From Polluticaenibacter yanchengensis (GTDB taxonomy: Bacteria; Bacteroidota; Bacteroidia; Chitinophagales; Chitinophagaceae): a stretch of 64,000 nucleotides of DNA. Below the pieces are notes generated by a model. The model saw only the letters and a program-made list of their open reading frames with translations, was not told the origin of the DNA and made no database searches. Of the stretch, positions 34,205 to 43,003 are shown one piece after another (the stretch's first letter is position 1; each line of letters opens with the position of its first letter). The stretch is taken from assembly GCA_027854065.1 (NCBI GenBank), contig JAQGEF010000006.1, positions 1 to 64,000 of the forward strand. The letters run 5' to 3'. Position numbers and translations under genes: made by a program.

Positions 34205-34801
34205 ATGAGTATAAAAAAATTTGTTGTTGGATTGTATGATGATGAAGCACCGCTTTTTGATGCTGTAAAGCAAATAAGAAAAGAAGGTTTCAAGATTCAT
34301 GATGTTTATACCCCGTATCCTGTACACGGTATGGATAAAGCTTTGGGACTGAGAGAAACAAGCTTACATACTGCAGGTTTTATATATGGTATGACCGGTA
34401 CTACCATTGCTTTAAGCTTTATGAGTTGGGTATTTACAACCAACTGGCCTTTGAACATTGGTGGTAAACCTCATTTTCCATTGCCGTCATTAATTCCAAT
34501 AACATTTGAGTTTACAGTAATGTGCGCAGCTGTAGGTATGGTGCTTACTTTCTGCTATTTATGTAAATTCGCGCCTTTTGTAAGAAAACATCATTTCCAC
34601 GAAAGAGCAACCGATGATAAATTTGTAGTGGTGATAGAATGTACATCTGATAGTACTGAAGCAGATGCAACTGCTACTTTGGCTAAATTGGGTGCTGCTG
34701 AAATCAACACACAAATTGCTGAATCTGAGTGGTGGTTCGGTACCTACGATAAGGAAGAGAAAAAATATACAGAGCAAGACTTGGTAAAAGCGGCTCATTA
34801 A
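34205..34801 (+). CDS. actD: Alternative complex III subunit D (DUF3341)
   Basis: A 198-residue protein of the DUF3341 family. The N-terminal part is cytosolic (VVGLYDDEAPLFDAVKQIRKEGFKI, about 5-30), followed by PVHGMDKALGLR and two membrane segments (about 57-80 and 100-120), then a soluble tail ending in acidic and basic residues. It is a structural subunit of the complex without cofactors. A purine-rich GGGAGGA lies just before the ATG, closer to a Shine-Dalgarno sequence than its neighbours have. Confidence 0.92.
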   Translation: MSIKKFVVGLYDDEAPLFDAVKQIRKEGFKIHDVYTPYPVHGMDKALGLRETSLHTAGFIYGMTGTTIALSFMSWVFTTNWPLNIGGKPHFPLPSLIPITFEFTVMCAAVGMVLTFCYLCKFAPFVRKHHFHERATDDKFVVVIECTSDSTEADATATLAKLGAAEINTQIAESEWWFGTYDKEEKKYTEQDLVKAAH

Positions 34802-34837
34802 TTATAAAAGCAGAAATAACAATAGAAAATTGAGATA

Positions 34838-35527
34838 ATGAAAATAAATACTTCTATATTTCTTGCAATTGTTGGAGTAGCAGCATTAACTTCTTGTGGT
34901 CGCGATAAACGTAGTACAGGTAAAGTTTATATGCCGGATATGGCTATCAGCCGCGCATACGAAACATATGCACCTTTGGATTCTAACAAATTTACTACTG
35001 ATGCGAATGCGTGGCATTCTGCAGATGGCGATGTAAAGATTTTTTATAACAGCTTACCAGTATCCGGTACTGTAAGCCGTTCTAATGATACTAAGTATAA
35101 TTATCCTTTAGCTTTTGATAAAGCAGGGGATACAGCAAATTATTATGCTTCACGTTTTGTGAAAAACCCTGTTACTTCTTTAACCAAGGAAGAACTGGAG
35201 GAAACAGAGCGTAAATACCTGGTAAAATGTGGTATTTGCCATGGCGCTAAACTGGATGGTAATGGTCCTCTTTGGAAAGATGGCGATGGTCCTTATCCTG
35301 CAGCGCCAAAGAATTTAATGACTTTGGAAATGGCTGACGGTACAATGTTCCATTCTATGACTTATGGCAGAAACCTGATGGGCAGTTATGCTTCTCAGTT
35401 AACGCCGAAACAAAGATGGGAAATCATTTACTACATCAGGGTAAAACAAGGTAAAGTGAACCAGGATGCTCCAGCGCCTACAGAACCTGTTGCAGATTCA
35501 ACAGCGACTGTGGCAGCAGCACACTAA
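34838..35527 (+). CDS. actE: Alternative complex III subunit E, monoheme cytochrome c lipoprotein
   Basis: A 229-residue lipoprotein: lipobox ALTSC with Cys20, and a heme site CGICH at 131-135 with the conserved sequence KLDGNGPLW after it. Methionines in MTYGRNLMGSY near residue 180 can supply the sixth iron ligand. It carries electrons from ActA towards the oxidase on the periplasmic face. The C-terminus is a flexible Pro/Ala/Thr-rich tail. It follows actD by 36 bp. Confidence 0.93.
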   Translation: MKINTSIFLAIVGVAALTSCGRDKRSTGKVYMPDMAISRAYETYAPLDSNKFTTDANAWHSADGDVKIFYNSLPVSGTVSRSNDTKYNYPLAFDKAGDTANYYASRFVKNPVTSLTKEELEETERKYLVKCGICHGAKLDGNGPLWKDGDGPYPAAPKNLMTLEMADGTMFHSMTYGRNLMGSYASQLTPKQRWEIIYYIRVKQGKVNQDAPAPTEPVADSTATVAAAH

Positions 35528-35620
35528 CCTGGTGAATGAGAATAGCATTTGGTTCTAAAGAACTGAAATTTAAGACAATAGAATTATTTAATATCAGAAA
35601 ATAGTATTAAACTGATTATA

Positions 35621-36850
35621 ATGGCTACTTACAGCAATACATTTGAACAATCTGCAGGAAATAAGAAATGGGGGACTATCCTTACTGGTATAGGTATCCT
35701 TACTTTATTGGCAGGTATTGGTTTACTTGGTTTTAGCGGCGATGAACACAGCAAAACCAGGTTTTGGGCAGGATTATTACAAAACAGTGTTTATTTCTTG
35801 TTAGTAGTAAATGCTGCAATGTTTTTTCTTTGCGCAACTACTTTAGGCTTTGCTGGTTTCACAATCAGTTTCAGAAGGGTGGCAGAGGCAATTAGTACAT
35901 TAGTACCTGTTTTTGGTGTATTGGCACTGGTTGTATTACTGGCGATTGTGTTTACAGACCAAACACATATTTATCACTGGATGGACACTGTAACCAGGGA
36001 AAATGATAAGATCATACTTGGGAAAAGTGGATTTTTAAGTAAGCCGTTCTTTGTAATCTGGACAATTGTAGCTGTTGGTGGCTGGACAATATTCGGTGCC
36101 AAAATGCGTAAAATAAGCCGTGAGGCAGATGATACGGCTATGGACACTGAAACCGCTAAAAAATGGTTATTCAAAAACTCCGTGCATGCATCTTTATTTA
36201 TTGTATGTTTCGGTTTAACAGTAGCTTCTACTATTCCTTGGTTCTGGTTAATGAGTATTGATGCGCATTGGTACTCTACTATGTATAGCTGGTACGTATT
36301 TGCTTCTACTTTTGTAGCAGGTATGGCTTTAATTGCGCTTTACATTATTTATTTGAAAAACCAGGGGCACCTTCCTTTTACTACAAAAGAGCATTTGCAT
36401 GATATTGGAAAATTCATGTTTGCTTTCTCTATATTCTGGACATATTTGTGGTTTAGCCAGTTCATGTTGATCTGGTATGCAAACATTCCTGAGGAAACTG
36501 AATATTTCAGAATAAGAATGCATGGGGAATACAGAGGGTTATTCTGGTTGAACCTGATCTTAAACTTTGTAACACCGTTCTTATTATTAATGAAGGCAAA
36601 TGCTAAAAGAAACTATACTATTGTTACTTTCGCGGCTGTTGTAATTATTTTCGGTCACTGGTTAGATTTCTACTTAATGGTTGCTCCAAGTACAATGAAA
36701 GCTCACGGTTCTATCGGTTGGTTTGAAATTGGTGTGGCAATTGGTTATGTGGGTTTAATAATATTGCTGGTTGGTAGAGGCTTATCTAAATCTCCTTTGG
36801 TACCAATGCATCATCCATTATTAAAAGAGAGTATTATACATCATACTTAA
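35621..36850 (+). CDS. actF: Alternative complex III subunit F, membrane protein
   Basis: A 409-residue integral membrane protein with about ten predicted helices, paralogous in fold to ActC. Typical stretches are TFVAGMALIALYIIYLKNQGHLPFTTKEHLHDIGKFMF and YLWFSQFMLIWYANIPEET. It forms the membrane part with ActC. It is placed between actE and coxB as in other Bacteroidota act-cox operons. Confidence 0.92.
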   Translation: MATYSNTFEQSAGNKKWGTILTGIGILTLLAGIGLLGFSGDEHSKTRFWAGLLQNSVYFLLVVNAAMFFLCATTLGFAGFTISFRRVAEAISTLVPVFGVLALVVLLAIVFTDQTHIYHWMDTVTRENDKIILGKSGFLSKPFFVIWTIVAVGGWTIFGAKMRKISREADDTAMDTETAKKWLFKNSVHASLFIVCFGLTVASTIPWFWLMSIDAHWYSTMYSWYVFASTFVAGMALIALYIIYLKNQGHLPFTTKEHLHDIGKFMFAFSIFWTYLWFSQFMLIWYANIPEETEYFRIRMHGEYRGLFWLNLILNFVTPFLLLMKANAKRNYTIVTFAAVVIIFGHWLDFYLMVAPSTMKAHGSIGWFEIGVAIGYVGLIILLVGRGLSKSPLVPMHHPLLKESIIHHT

Positions 36851-36908
36851 TAATTTAAAAGCAATCGGTTTTAATTTAATAATTAATAAGAATTAGAAAT
36901 ATTTAGTT

Positions 36909-37961
36909 ATGAATATATGGATGCTGCTGGCGATGATTTTTATGATTTTCCTGGTTATTTTTCAAATAGCCAAGGCAAGTGAATATGTCAGCGTGCTTAA
37001 GGGCGAAAAGAAAAGTAGAGAACAGGCAAATAGTATTAATGCTGTACTAATGATCGTGTTCCTGGTAGTTGGTTTAATTGGTGCATACTACTGTCATAAA
37101 CATTTAACGCCTATGACTTTATTCCCTCAGGGTTCAGCTTCTGAAGAGGGTAAAGAAATAGATAAAATGTTTATCATTACATTAGTACTCACAGGTATCA
37201 TTTTTGTGGCCACTCAAATTTGTTTATTTGTATTTTCATATTTATACAGAGAGAAAGAAGGTAGAAAATCTTTCTACTTCCCTCATAACAATACTTTAGA
37301 GTTGATCTGGACAATTGTTCCTGCAATCGCACTTACTGTTTTGGTTGTTTTTGGTTTACGTCACTGGTACAAAATAACAGGTGATGCACCGGCAAACTCA
37401 ATGGTAGTAGAAATTACCGGTCAACAATTTGGTTGGATTTACCGTTACCCGGGTAATGATAAAGTTTTAGGTAAAAGATCTTTCAAATTAATCAATGCTG
37501 CAGAAAGTAATGTATTAGGACAGGATTGGGCGGATAGTCATAACAACGATGATTTAATGCCATCTAAAATGTATTTGGTTAAAGGTGTTCCTGTAAAATT
37601 GATTATTGGATCTAAAGATGTTATTCATGATGTAGGTTTACCACATTTCAGGTTAAAAATGGATGCGGTTCCTGGTATACCAACTACATTATGGTTTACA
37701 CCAAACAGAACGACTGCAGAGATGCGCGCTGAAACTAAGAACGAGGAATTTGAATATGAGATCGTTTGTGATCAGCTTTGTGGAAACAGCCACTACGCAA
37801 TGAGAGGTGTGATAGAAGTAGTTACACAGGAAGAGTTTGACAAAATAATGTCTGAGGTAAAGCCAAACTATTTTGCAGCTTTCCCGGATAAAGATCCGGC
37901 TAATGCTAAAAAAGAAGCGGCTCCTGCAGCTGATTCAGTAGTAGCTAAAGCAACTAAATAA
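36909..37961 (+). CDS. coxB: Cytochrome c oxidase subunit II
   Basis: A 350-residue membrane protein that carries the CuA centre receiving electrons from cytochrome c. Three hydrophobic segments lie at about 1-20, 43-60 and 88-112, and another at 133-150. The cupredoxin domain starts near 165 (VVEITGQQFGWIYRYPG). CuA ligands are visible: His240 (KDVIHDVGLPHF), then Cys287, Cys291, His295 and Met298 in CDQLCGNSHYAM. A charged Ala-rich tail follows. The gene is between actF and coxA, which supports a complex III-complex IV supercomplex. Confidence 0.95.
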   Translation: MNIWMLLAMIFMIFLVIFQIAKASEYVSVLKGEKKSREQANSINAVLMIVFLVVGLIGAYYCHKHLTPMTLFPQGSASEEGKEIDKMFIITLVLTGIIFVATQICLFVFSYLYREKEGRKSFYFPHNNTLELIWTIVPAIALTVLVVFGLRHWYKITGDAPANSMVVEITGQQFGWIYRYPGNDKVLGKRSFKLINAAESNVLGQDWADSHNNDDLMPSKMYLVKGVPVKLIIGSKDVIHDVGLPHFRLKMDAVPGIPTTLWFTPNRTTAEMRAETKNEEFEYEIVCDQLCGNSHYAMRGVIEVVTQEEFDKIMSEVKPNYFAAFPDKDPANAKKEAAPAADSVVAKATK

Positions 37962-38034
37962 TTAAAAACCGGTTGAGTTTTGTGTTATTGCACAACTCAG
38001 ATTGAAAAATAGTTAATAGAAAGAATTCATAAGT

Positions 38035-39837
38035 ATGAGTCACGAAGTAGCGTTAAATATGCATGATGTAGCACACGAAGGTGGACATCATCATCACGAG
38101 GAAAGCTTTGTATCCAAGTATATATTCAGCATGGATCACAAAATGATTTCCAAGCAATTTATCATCACTGGTATTGTTTGGGCTATCATTGGTGGTTTGT
38201 TCTCGGTATTATTCCGTTTACAATTAGGTTTTCCTGACACTTCTTTTCCCTGGTTAGAAGATATTTTAGGAAAATGGGCAGAAGGCGGTAAAATTAAACA
38301 AGAGTTTTACTATGCGTTGGTTACAATGCATGGTACAGTATTAGTATTCTTCGTATTAACCGCTGGTCTAAGTGGTACTTTCTCCAACTTACTCATTCCT
38401 TTGCAGGTTGGTGCGCGAGATATGGCCAGCCCGTTAATGAATATGCTTAGCTATTGGTTTTTCTTTGCAGCAAGTATTGTAATGATTTCTTCATTATTTG
38501 TTCAAACAGGTCCTTTCAGTGGAGGTTGGACAGCTTATCCACCATTAAGTGCTGTACATGAAATGTCACCAGGCTCCAAGCATGGTGCAGATCTTTGGAT
38601 GGTTTCATTAGCCCTATTCGTGGTTTCCCAGTTATTGGCAGGGGTTAACTATGTAGTAACTGTATTGAACTTACGTACAAAAGGTATGTCAATGGCAAGA
38701 ATGCCGTTAACCATCTGGGCCTTATTCTTTACCGCAGTATTAGGTTTATTAAGTTTCCCTGTATTATTAAGTGGTTTCATCCTTTTAATTTTCGATAGAA
38801 ACATAGGTACCAGCTTCTACTTAAGCGATATATTCGTTCAGGCTACACAGGAAATTTTACCGAATGAAGGTGGTTCAGCAATTCTTTACCAACATTTATT
38901 CTGGTTCTTAGGACATCCTGAGGTATATATCATCTTATTACCGGCAATGGGTATGTCTTCAGAAATTATTTCAACCAACGCACGTAAACCAATCTTTGGT
39001 TACATGGCGATGATCATGTCCATGTTTGCGATCGTTGTATTAGCATTCCTGGTATGGGCGCACCACATGTTTGTGTCTGGTTTAAATCCATTCTTAGGTT
39101 CATTCTTCGTATTGTTAACATTATTAATTGCGGTGCCTTCTGCTATTAAAGTGTTCAACTGGTTAACAACTATCTGGAGAGGTAATATCCGTTTTACACC
39201 TGCCATGTTATTCGCTTTAGGTTTTGTAAGCTTATTTATCTCAGGTGGTTTAACAGGTATTTTCTTAGGTAACTCAGCATTAGATATCCATTTACACGAT
39301 ACTTACTTTGTAATTGCCCACTTCCATATTGTAATGGGTGTAGCATCATTCTTCGGTATGTTTGCAGGTATTTATCATTGGTTTCCTAAAATGTTCGGCC
39401 GTTTTATGAACCCGACATTAGGTTACATTCACTTCTGGGGAACAATTGTATGTGCTTACCTTATATTCTGGCCAATGCACTATGAAGGTTTAGCAGGTAT
39501 GCCACGTCGTTATTACGATTACAGCCAATGGGCTTCATTTAAACAATTTGGTAGTTTAAATCAATTTATTACTATCGTATCTATAGTAAGTTTCTTCTTA
39601 CAGTTCTTATTCGTATTCAACTTCTTCCATTCAATGTTTAAAGGACGTAAGTTAACGAATCCGAATCCTTGGAACAGTAACACGCTTGAGTGGACAACAC
39701 CAATCGATTGCGGACACGGCAACTGGCCTGGAGAAATTCCTGAAGTGCACCGTTGGGCATATGACTATGGTAAAGATGGTGTAGACTTCATCCCTCAGAA
39801 TGTTCCGGTAGGAGAAAACGAGTCAGAAGCACACTAA
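38035..39837 (+). CDS. coxA: Cytochrome c oxidase subunit I
   Basis: A 600-residue heme-copper oxidase core subunit with at least 12 membrane helices. Ligand motifs are present: TMHGTVLVFF for the low-spin heme, FLGHPEVYIILLPA with the His-Tyr cross-link site of CuB, WAHHMFVSG for the other CuB histidines, and HDTYFVIAHFHIV for the high-spin and low-spin hemes. The YIILLPA type with Tyr indicates an A-family oxidase. The His-rich start HEGGHHHHEE is unusual but short. It ends at a terminator, after which ctaB has its own promoter-like box. Confidence 0.96.
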   Translation: MSHEVALNMHDVAHEGGHHHHEESFVSKYIFSMDHKMISKQFIITGIVWAIIGGLFSVLFRLQLGFPDTSFPWLEDILGKWAEGGKIKQEFYYALVTMHGTVLVFFVLTAGLSGTFSNLLIPLQVGARDMASPLMNMLSYWFFFAASIVMISSLFVQTGPFSGGWTAYPPLSAVHEMSPGSKHGADLWMVSLALFVVSQLLAGVNYVVTVLNLRTKGMSMARMPLTIWALFFTAVLGLLSFPVLLSGFILLIFDRNIGTSFYLSDIFVQATQEILPNEGGSAILYQHLFWFLGHPEVYIILLPAMGMSSEIISTNARKPIFGYMAMIMSMFAIVVLAFLVWAHHMFVSGLNPFLGSFFVLLTLLIAVPSAIKVFNWLTTIWRGNIRFTPAMLFALGFVSLFISGGLTGIFLGNSALDIHLHDTYFVIAHFHIVMGVASFFGMFAGIYHWFPKMFGRFMNPTLGYIHFWGTIVCAYLIFWPMHYEGLAGMPRRYYDYSQWASFKQFGSLNQFITIVSIVSFFLQFLFVFNFFHSMFKGRKLTNPNPWNSNTLEWTTPIDCGHGNWPGEIPEVHRWAYDYGKDGVDFIPQNVPVGENESEAH

Positions 39838-39859
39838 TTTAAAATAGATAAATATTTAT

Positions 39860-39895
39860 AAAAAATACCTCCAGGATACTTGGAGGTATTTTTTT
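39860..39895 (+). terminator. Terminator after coxA
   Basis: AAAAAATACCTCCA pairs with TGGAGGTATTTTTT around a 7-nt loop and is T-rich at the end. Confidence 0.88.
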
Positions 39896-39899
39896 GCAG

Positions 39900-39907
39900 T
39901 ACCTTTG
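39900..39907 (+). promoter_or_regulatory. Probable ctaB-coxC -7 box
   Basis: TACCTTTG is an exact TAnnTTTG placed right after the coxA terminator; a CTTG lies 17 bp upstream. The leader to ctaB would be about 30 nt. Confidence 0.5.
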
Positions 39908-39939
39908 CGCCAATTTAACAGGATCGCACTTTATTATAA

Positions 39940-40833
39940 ATGACTACAGAAACTAAAGCAATATCACCTTTCTCTGCCAAGGTCAATGACTACAAGCAGC
40001 TGATAAAGTTTACTTTAAATATAACGGTTGTATTCTCCACCATTCTTACTTATTTACTTGTTCCCGGTATACAGTTCGATATTAAGATGGTCAGTCTTTT
40101 AGCCATTGGAGGCATACTTATAACAGGTGCGGCAAATGCCATTAACCAGATATACGAAAAGGATTCCGATAAATTAATGAAACGCACTGCCAACAGGCCC
40201 ATTGCTTCAGGCAGGATGAGCGTAACCGAAGGCTGGTTCGTTGTAGCAGTTTCTATTGCAGTAGGAACTTTTATCCTGGCATACTTTTTCAACTGGTCTG
40301 CCGCATTATTATCATTATTCAGCCTGTTCCTTTACGGCTTTGTTTATACCCCGCTTAAGAAAGTCTCCGCAATATCTGTATTAGTCGGTGCCATACCCGG
40401 CGCTATGCCATGTTTAATAGGATGGGTAGCAGGGGCAGATCATTTTTCAGCAGGTGGCTGGGCATTTTTTGCCATACAATTTTTATGGCAGTTCCCGCAT
40501 TTCTGGGCTATAGCCTGGGTAGCACATGGCGATTATACCCGTGCAGGCTTTAAGCTCCTGCCAAACCAGAACGAGCCAACACAAAACACTGCCATACAAG
40601 CTATATTATATACAGTAGCAATGATTCCTTTTGGATTTTTACCCTTTTACTTAGGTATAACAGGACAAATGAGTATGTGGTTAGTACTGGCAGCAAACAT
40701 CGCCATGACCATTCAATGTGTCCGGTTGTACAAAGAAATGGACGTGAAAGCAGCAAGACGGGTAATGTTCAGCAGCTACATCTACATGCCCGTAGTTTTC
40801 CTGATTTTTTATGCAGATAAAATAACATTTTAA
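39940..40833 (+). CDS. ctaB: Protoheme IX farnesyltransferase (heme o synthase)
   Basis: A 297-residue UbiA-family prenyltransferase with about nine membrane helices. It adds a farnesyl group to heme b to give heme o, the precursor of heme a in the oxidase encoded upstream. The first Asp-rich region is NAINQIYEKDSDKLMKRTANRP (about 67-88). The second signature is around WAHGDYTRAGFKLLP. It is followed 12 bp later by coxC. Confidence 0.94.
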   Translation: MTTETKAISPFSAKVNDYKQLIKFTLNITVVFSTILTYLLVPGIQFDIKMVSLLAIGGILITGAANAINQIYEKDSDKLMKRTANRPIASGRMSVTEGWFVVAVSIAVGTFILAYFFNWSAALLSLFSLFLYGFVYTPLKKVSAISVLVGAIPGAMPCLIGWVAGADHFSAGGWAFFAIQFLWQFPHFWAIAWVAHGDYTRAGFKLLPNQNEPTQNTAIQAILYTVAMIPFGFLPFYLGITGQMSMWLVLAANIAMTIQCVRLYKEMDVKAARRVMFSSYIYMPVVFLIFYADKITF

Positions 40834-40845
40834 ATTTTATATATT

Positions 40846-41427
40846 ATGGATACCGTTGTTAATGCAAATGTGACAGAGAGTAAAAAGATGCCAACGTCTA
40901 AATTCTTAATGTGGGTAGCAATAGCCAGTATCGTCATGATGTTTGGCGGTTTTACCAGCGCATATGTGGTAAAACGCAACCAGGCAAGTTGGCAAAGCTT
41001 CGATTTACCATCAATTTTTTGGGTAAGTACCGCGCTTATTATTCTCAGCAGCGTAACCTTATATATTTGTGTCCAAAAATTCAAACAAGGGAAGTCCATC
41101 CTGCCGTTTTTCCTCATTACAGCCATTTTAGGTGTTTTATTTATTACATTCCAGTTAAAAGGGTTCGAAGAAGTCACCAATTCAGGCGTAAAAATGATAG
41201 GTGCCGGCAGCGTTGTTTCAGGTTCATTCCTTTATGTAATAGCAGGCATTCACATACTACATATTTTAGGCGGATTAGTAGCCATTTTCATTTTATTGTT
41301 CCGCTACAGCACACCGGAGAAATCAAAACGTGCCGGGGTCCTGCCTTTAGAAGTATTTTCCATTTACTGGCATTTCATAGGAATACTGTGGATTTACCTG
41401 GTTATATTCTTTTATTTTGCCCGGTAG
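40846..41427 (+). CDS. coxC: Cytochrome c oxidase subunit III
   Basis: A 193-residue membrane protein with five predicted helices, a short form of subunit III. The N-terminal segment (KFLMWVAIASIVMMFGGFTSAYVVKR) and the C-terminal HFIGILWIYLVIFFYF are family hallmarks, with the conserved GIHILHILGG between. It stabilises the catalytic core. It is the last gene of the respiratory group here; a second subunit III, subunit IV and SCO-type assembly genes often found next in other Bacteroidota are absent from the window. Confidence 0.93.
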   Translation: MDTVVNANVTESKKMPTSKFLMWVAIASIVMMFGGFTSAYVVKRNQASWQSFDLPSIFWVSTALIILSSVTLYICVQKFKQGKSILPFFLITAILGVLFITFQLKGFEEVTNSGVKMIGAGSVVSGSFLYVIAGIHILHILGGLVAIFILLFRYSTPEKSKRAGVLPLEVFSIYWHFIGILWIYLVIFFYFAR

Positions 41428-41449
41428 GAGCTTATCATAAATCATTCAG

Positions 41450-41478
41450 AACGGATATCTTTAGGTATCCGTTTTTTT
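41450..41478 (+). terminator. Terminator after coxC
   Basis: AACGGATA pairs with TATCCGTT around an 8-nt loop, followed by T-rich sequence that runs straight into element C. Confidence 0.88.
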
Positions 41479-41482
41479 ATTT

Positions 41483-41607
41483 GGGGCTTTCAGCATCCGT
41501 ATCCATCTCAGCATTTCATCTGCGTGCTTAGGGCTCCGCTACGCTCGGTACTTCGCGCCCGGCGCTCGTACTGCCTCCTGCGTCGGCACCCACGCATGCA
41601 GCAGCCC
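41483..41607 (-). repeat. Dispersed GGGGCT element, copy C
   Basis: Minus orientation; on the plus strand it runs from GGGGCTTTCAG to GCAGCCC. The core (41530-41550) reads GTACCGAGCGTAGCGGAGCC on the minus strand. Only 4 bp separate it from the T-run of the coxC terminator. Confidence 0.78.
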
Positions 41608-41841
41608 GTCAGCAATTCATCATCAATCAACTTACTGGGAACCTGAGTTATGGGGCTCAATAGTGTAATTTTTATTGATACAATCACATATGGAATAACT
41701 AAGAGGTAAAATCTATATTGTAAAGTATATACTGATAATCAATAAATCATTTCGTTTTCAGCATCATCTTACTGAAAAAAATATTTAATAGATTAATCCG
41801 GTCCCGTAGGAACCACCTGATAGTAGAAAGCCAAATCAGCA
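41608..41841. other. Spacer between element C and trmN
   Basis: AT-rich. I see no gene, repeat or clear terminator for trmN. Confidence 0.4.
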
Positions 41842-42555
41842 TTACAGGTATAAATAGTACGGTTTTAAAAGTTCAGTAAAAGCAGCAGTGTATTCATTAT
41901 TATCATCCTTGATCAATATTTCAGATTCATCAATCATCGTTTTCGTGTTCATAAATTGCACAATACATCTGAAATAAGGATGTTTAGGTGATTGACTTAC
42001 AAAATAAACCTTGGAAGGAAACAAGTGGTAAGAAGCGGCCAGCCCAATCATTTCAAGATACCGGTAGAATGGAATCAGCACCCAGAAACATCCGTTCTCC
42101 GCCAGTAATCCCTGCACACCGGTCAATAATTCAGCCAGGCTTAAGCCGGAGTCATGATGAGCAATATTTTTAAGTCTGTCAGGAGCTTTTAATTGATTCT
42201 CAAAAAATGGCGGATTGGAAACGATCAGGTCATATTTTTCCACACTTACAAAATCCTGCAATGCACAGTGAACAGTATTAATATTTGCAAATTGCCCGGC
42301 AGAAATATTATGTTCAGCATCAATCAGCGCTTCCTCACTCACATCTAACGCACTAATTGAAGTATTATGAAGCACCTGTGCAATCATACAACTCAAAAGG
42401 CCCGTGCCCGTACCAATGTCCAGCATCCGCTGTACAGGTTCAGATACATTGGCAGCTACAACAGCTCCAAAAAGGCAACTGTCAGTTGTAACCTTCATAG
42501 CTGCATGCTGTTGTGTAATGGTAAATTGTTTGAATTGGAAAAAATGGTTCGCCAT
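41842..42555 (-). CDS. trmN: tRNA1(Val) adenine(37)-N6-methyltransferase, TrmN6/YfiC-like
   Basis: A 237-residue Rossmann-fold methyltransferase. The SAM site is DIGTGTG (46-52), and the catalytic adenine-N6 motif is NPPFF (114-118). It starts with the family's FQFKQFTITQ-AAMKVTTDSCLFGA region. It should methylate A37 of tRNA-Val. It is monocistronic as far as can be seen. The -7 box TAAGTTTG ends 4 bp before the ATG, so its mRNA is predicted to be leaderless. Confidence 0.9.
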   Translation of the reverse strand: MANHFFQFKQFTITQQHAAMKVTTDSCLFGAVVAANVSEPVQRMLDIGTGTGLLSCMIAQVLHNTSISALDVSEEALIDAEHNISAGQFANINTVHCALQDFVSVEKYDLIVSNPPFFENQLKAPDRLKNIAHHDSGLSLAELLTGVQGLLAENGCFWVLIPFYRYLEMIGLAASYHLFPSKVYFVSQSPKHPYFRCIVQFMNTKTMIDESEILIKDDNNEYTAAFTELLKPYYLYL

Positions 42556-42559
42556 CCTG

Positions 42560-42567
42560 CAAACTTA
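42560..42567 (-). promoter_or_regulatory. trmN -7 box
   Basis: TAAGTTTG on the minus strand, an exact TAnnTTTG with four bases before the start codon. No clear -33 TTTG is seen. Confidence 0.55.
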
Positions 42568-43003
42568 TAATAATTAAATAAAAGCGATGTGCAGCATTTT
42601 GCAATATGAACTTTGTCTAAGTATTAGATGAACAATAAAAACTGCTTACAAAAATTCAGAACCAATATTGAAGTAAAACTTCATTCAATAGTTTTTAAAT
42701 AAAATTGAAAGATGTTATCAAATATTAAACGTATATTATAACGTTTGATTGAAAATGTAGATATTGATAGACAAATTGAAAATATTTTAAATTTTTAACT
42801 TCATTTTAATTGTTTTTAATACTATGTTAACAAAAAGGCTATTTTTGCATAATAGACTGGCAACTTACTAATACTAATTATAACTAACTAAATATGTTTT
42901 ATTTAACAGCATAATTGGTAACAATTTCTTAAACCAGGGATGCATGTTAAACTATCTACAATAAAGACTTTTGCAATCGATTAGTTAAACTAAATTAAAA
43001 AAC
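42568..43003. other. AT-rich spacer upstream of the Oar-like receptor gene
   Basis: No gene. It contains an exact -7 box TATTTTTG at 42840-42847, 156 bp before the receptor ATG, without a well-placed -33 box. A long leader is therefore possible. Confidence 0.5.

Noticed and set aside
40911..41531. A 206-codon plus-strand frame inside and beyond coxC
   Set aside because: It is a frame-shifted copy of coxC, extends into the terminator and element C, and shows no conserved pattern.
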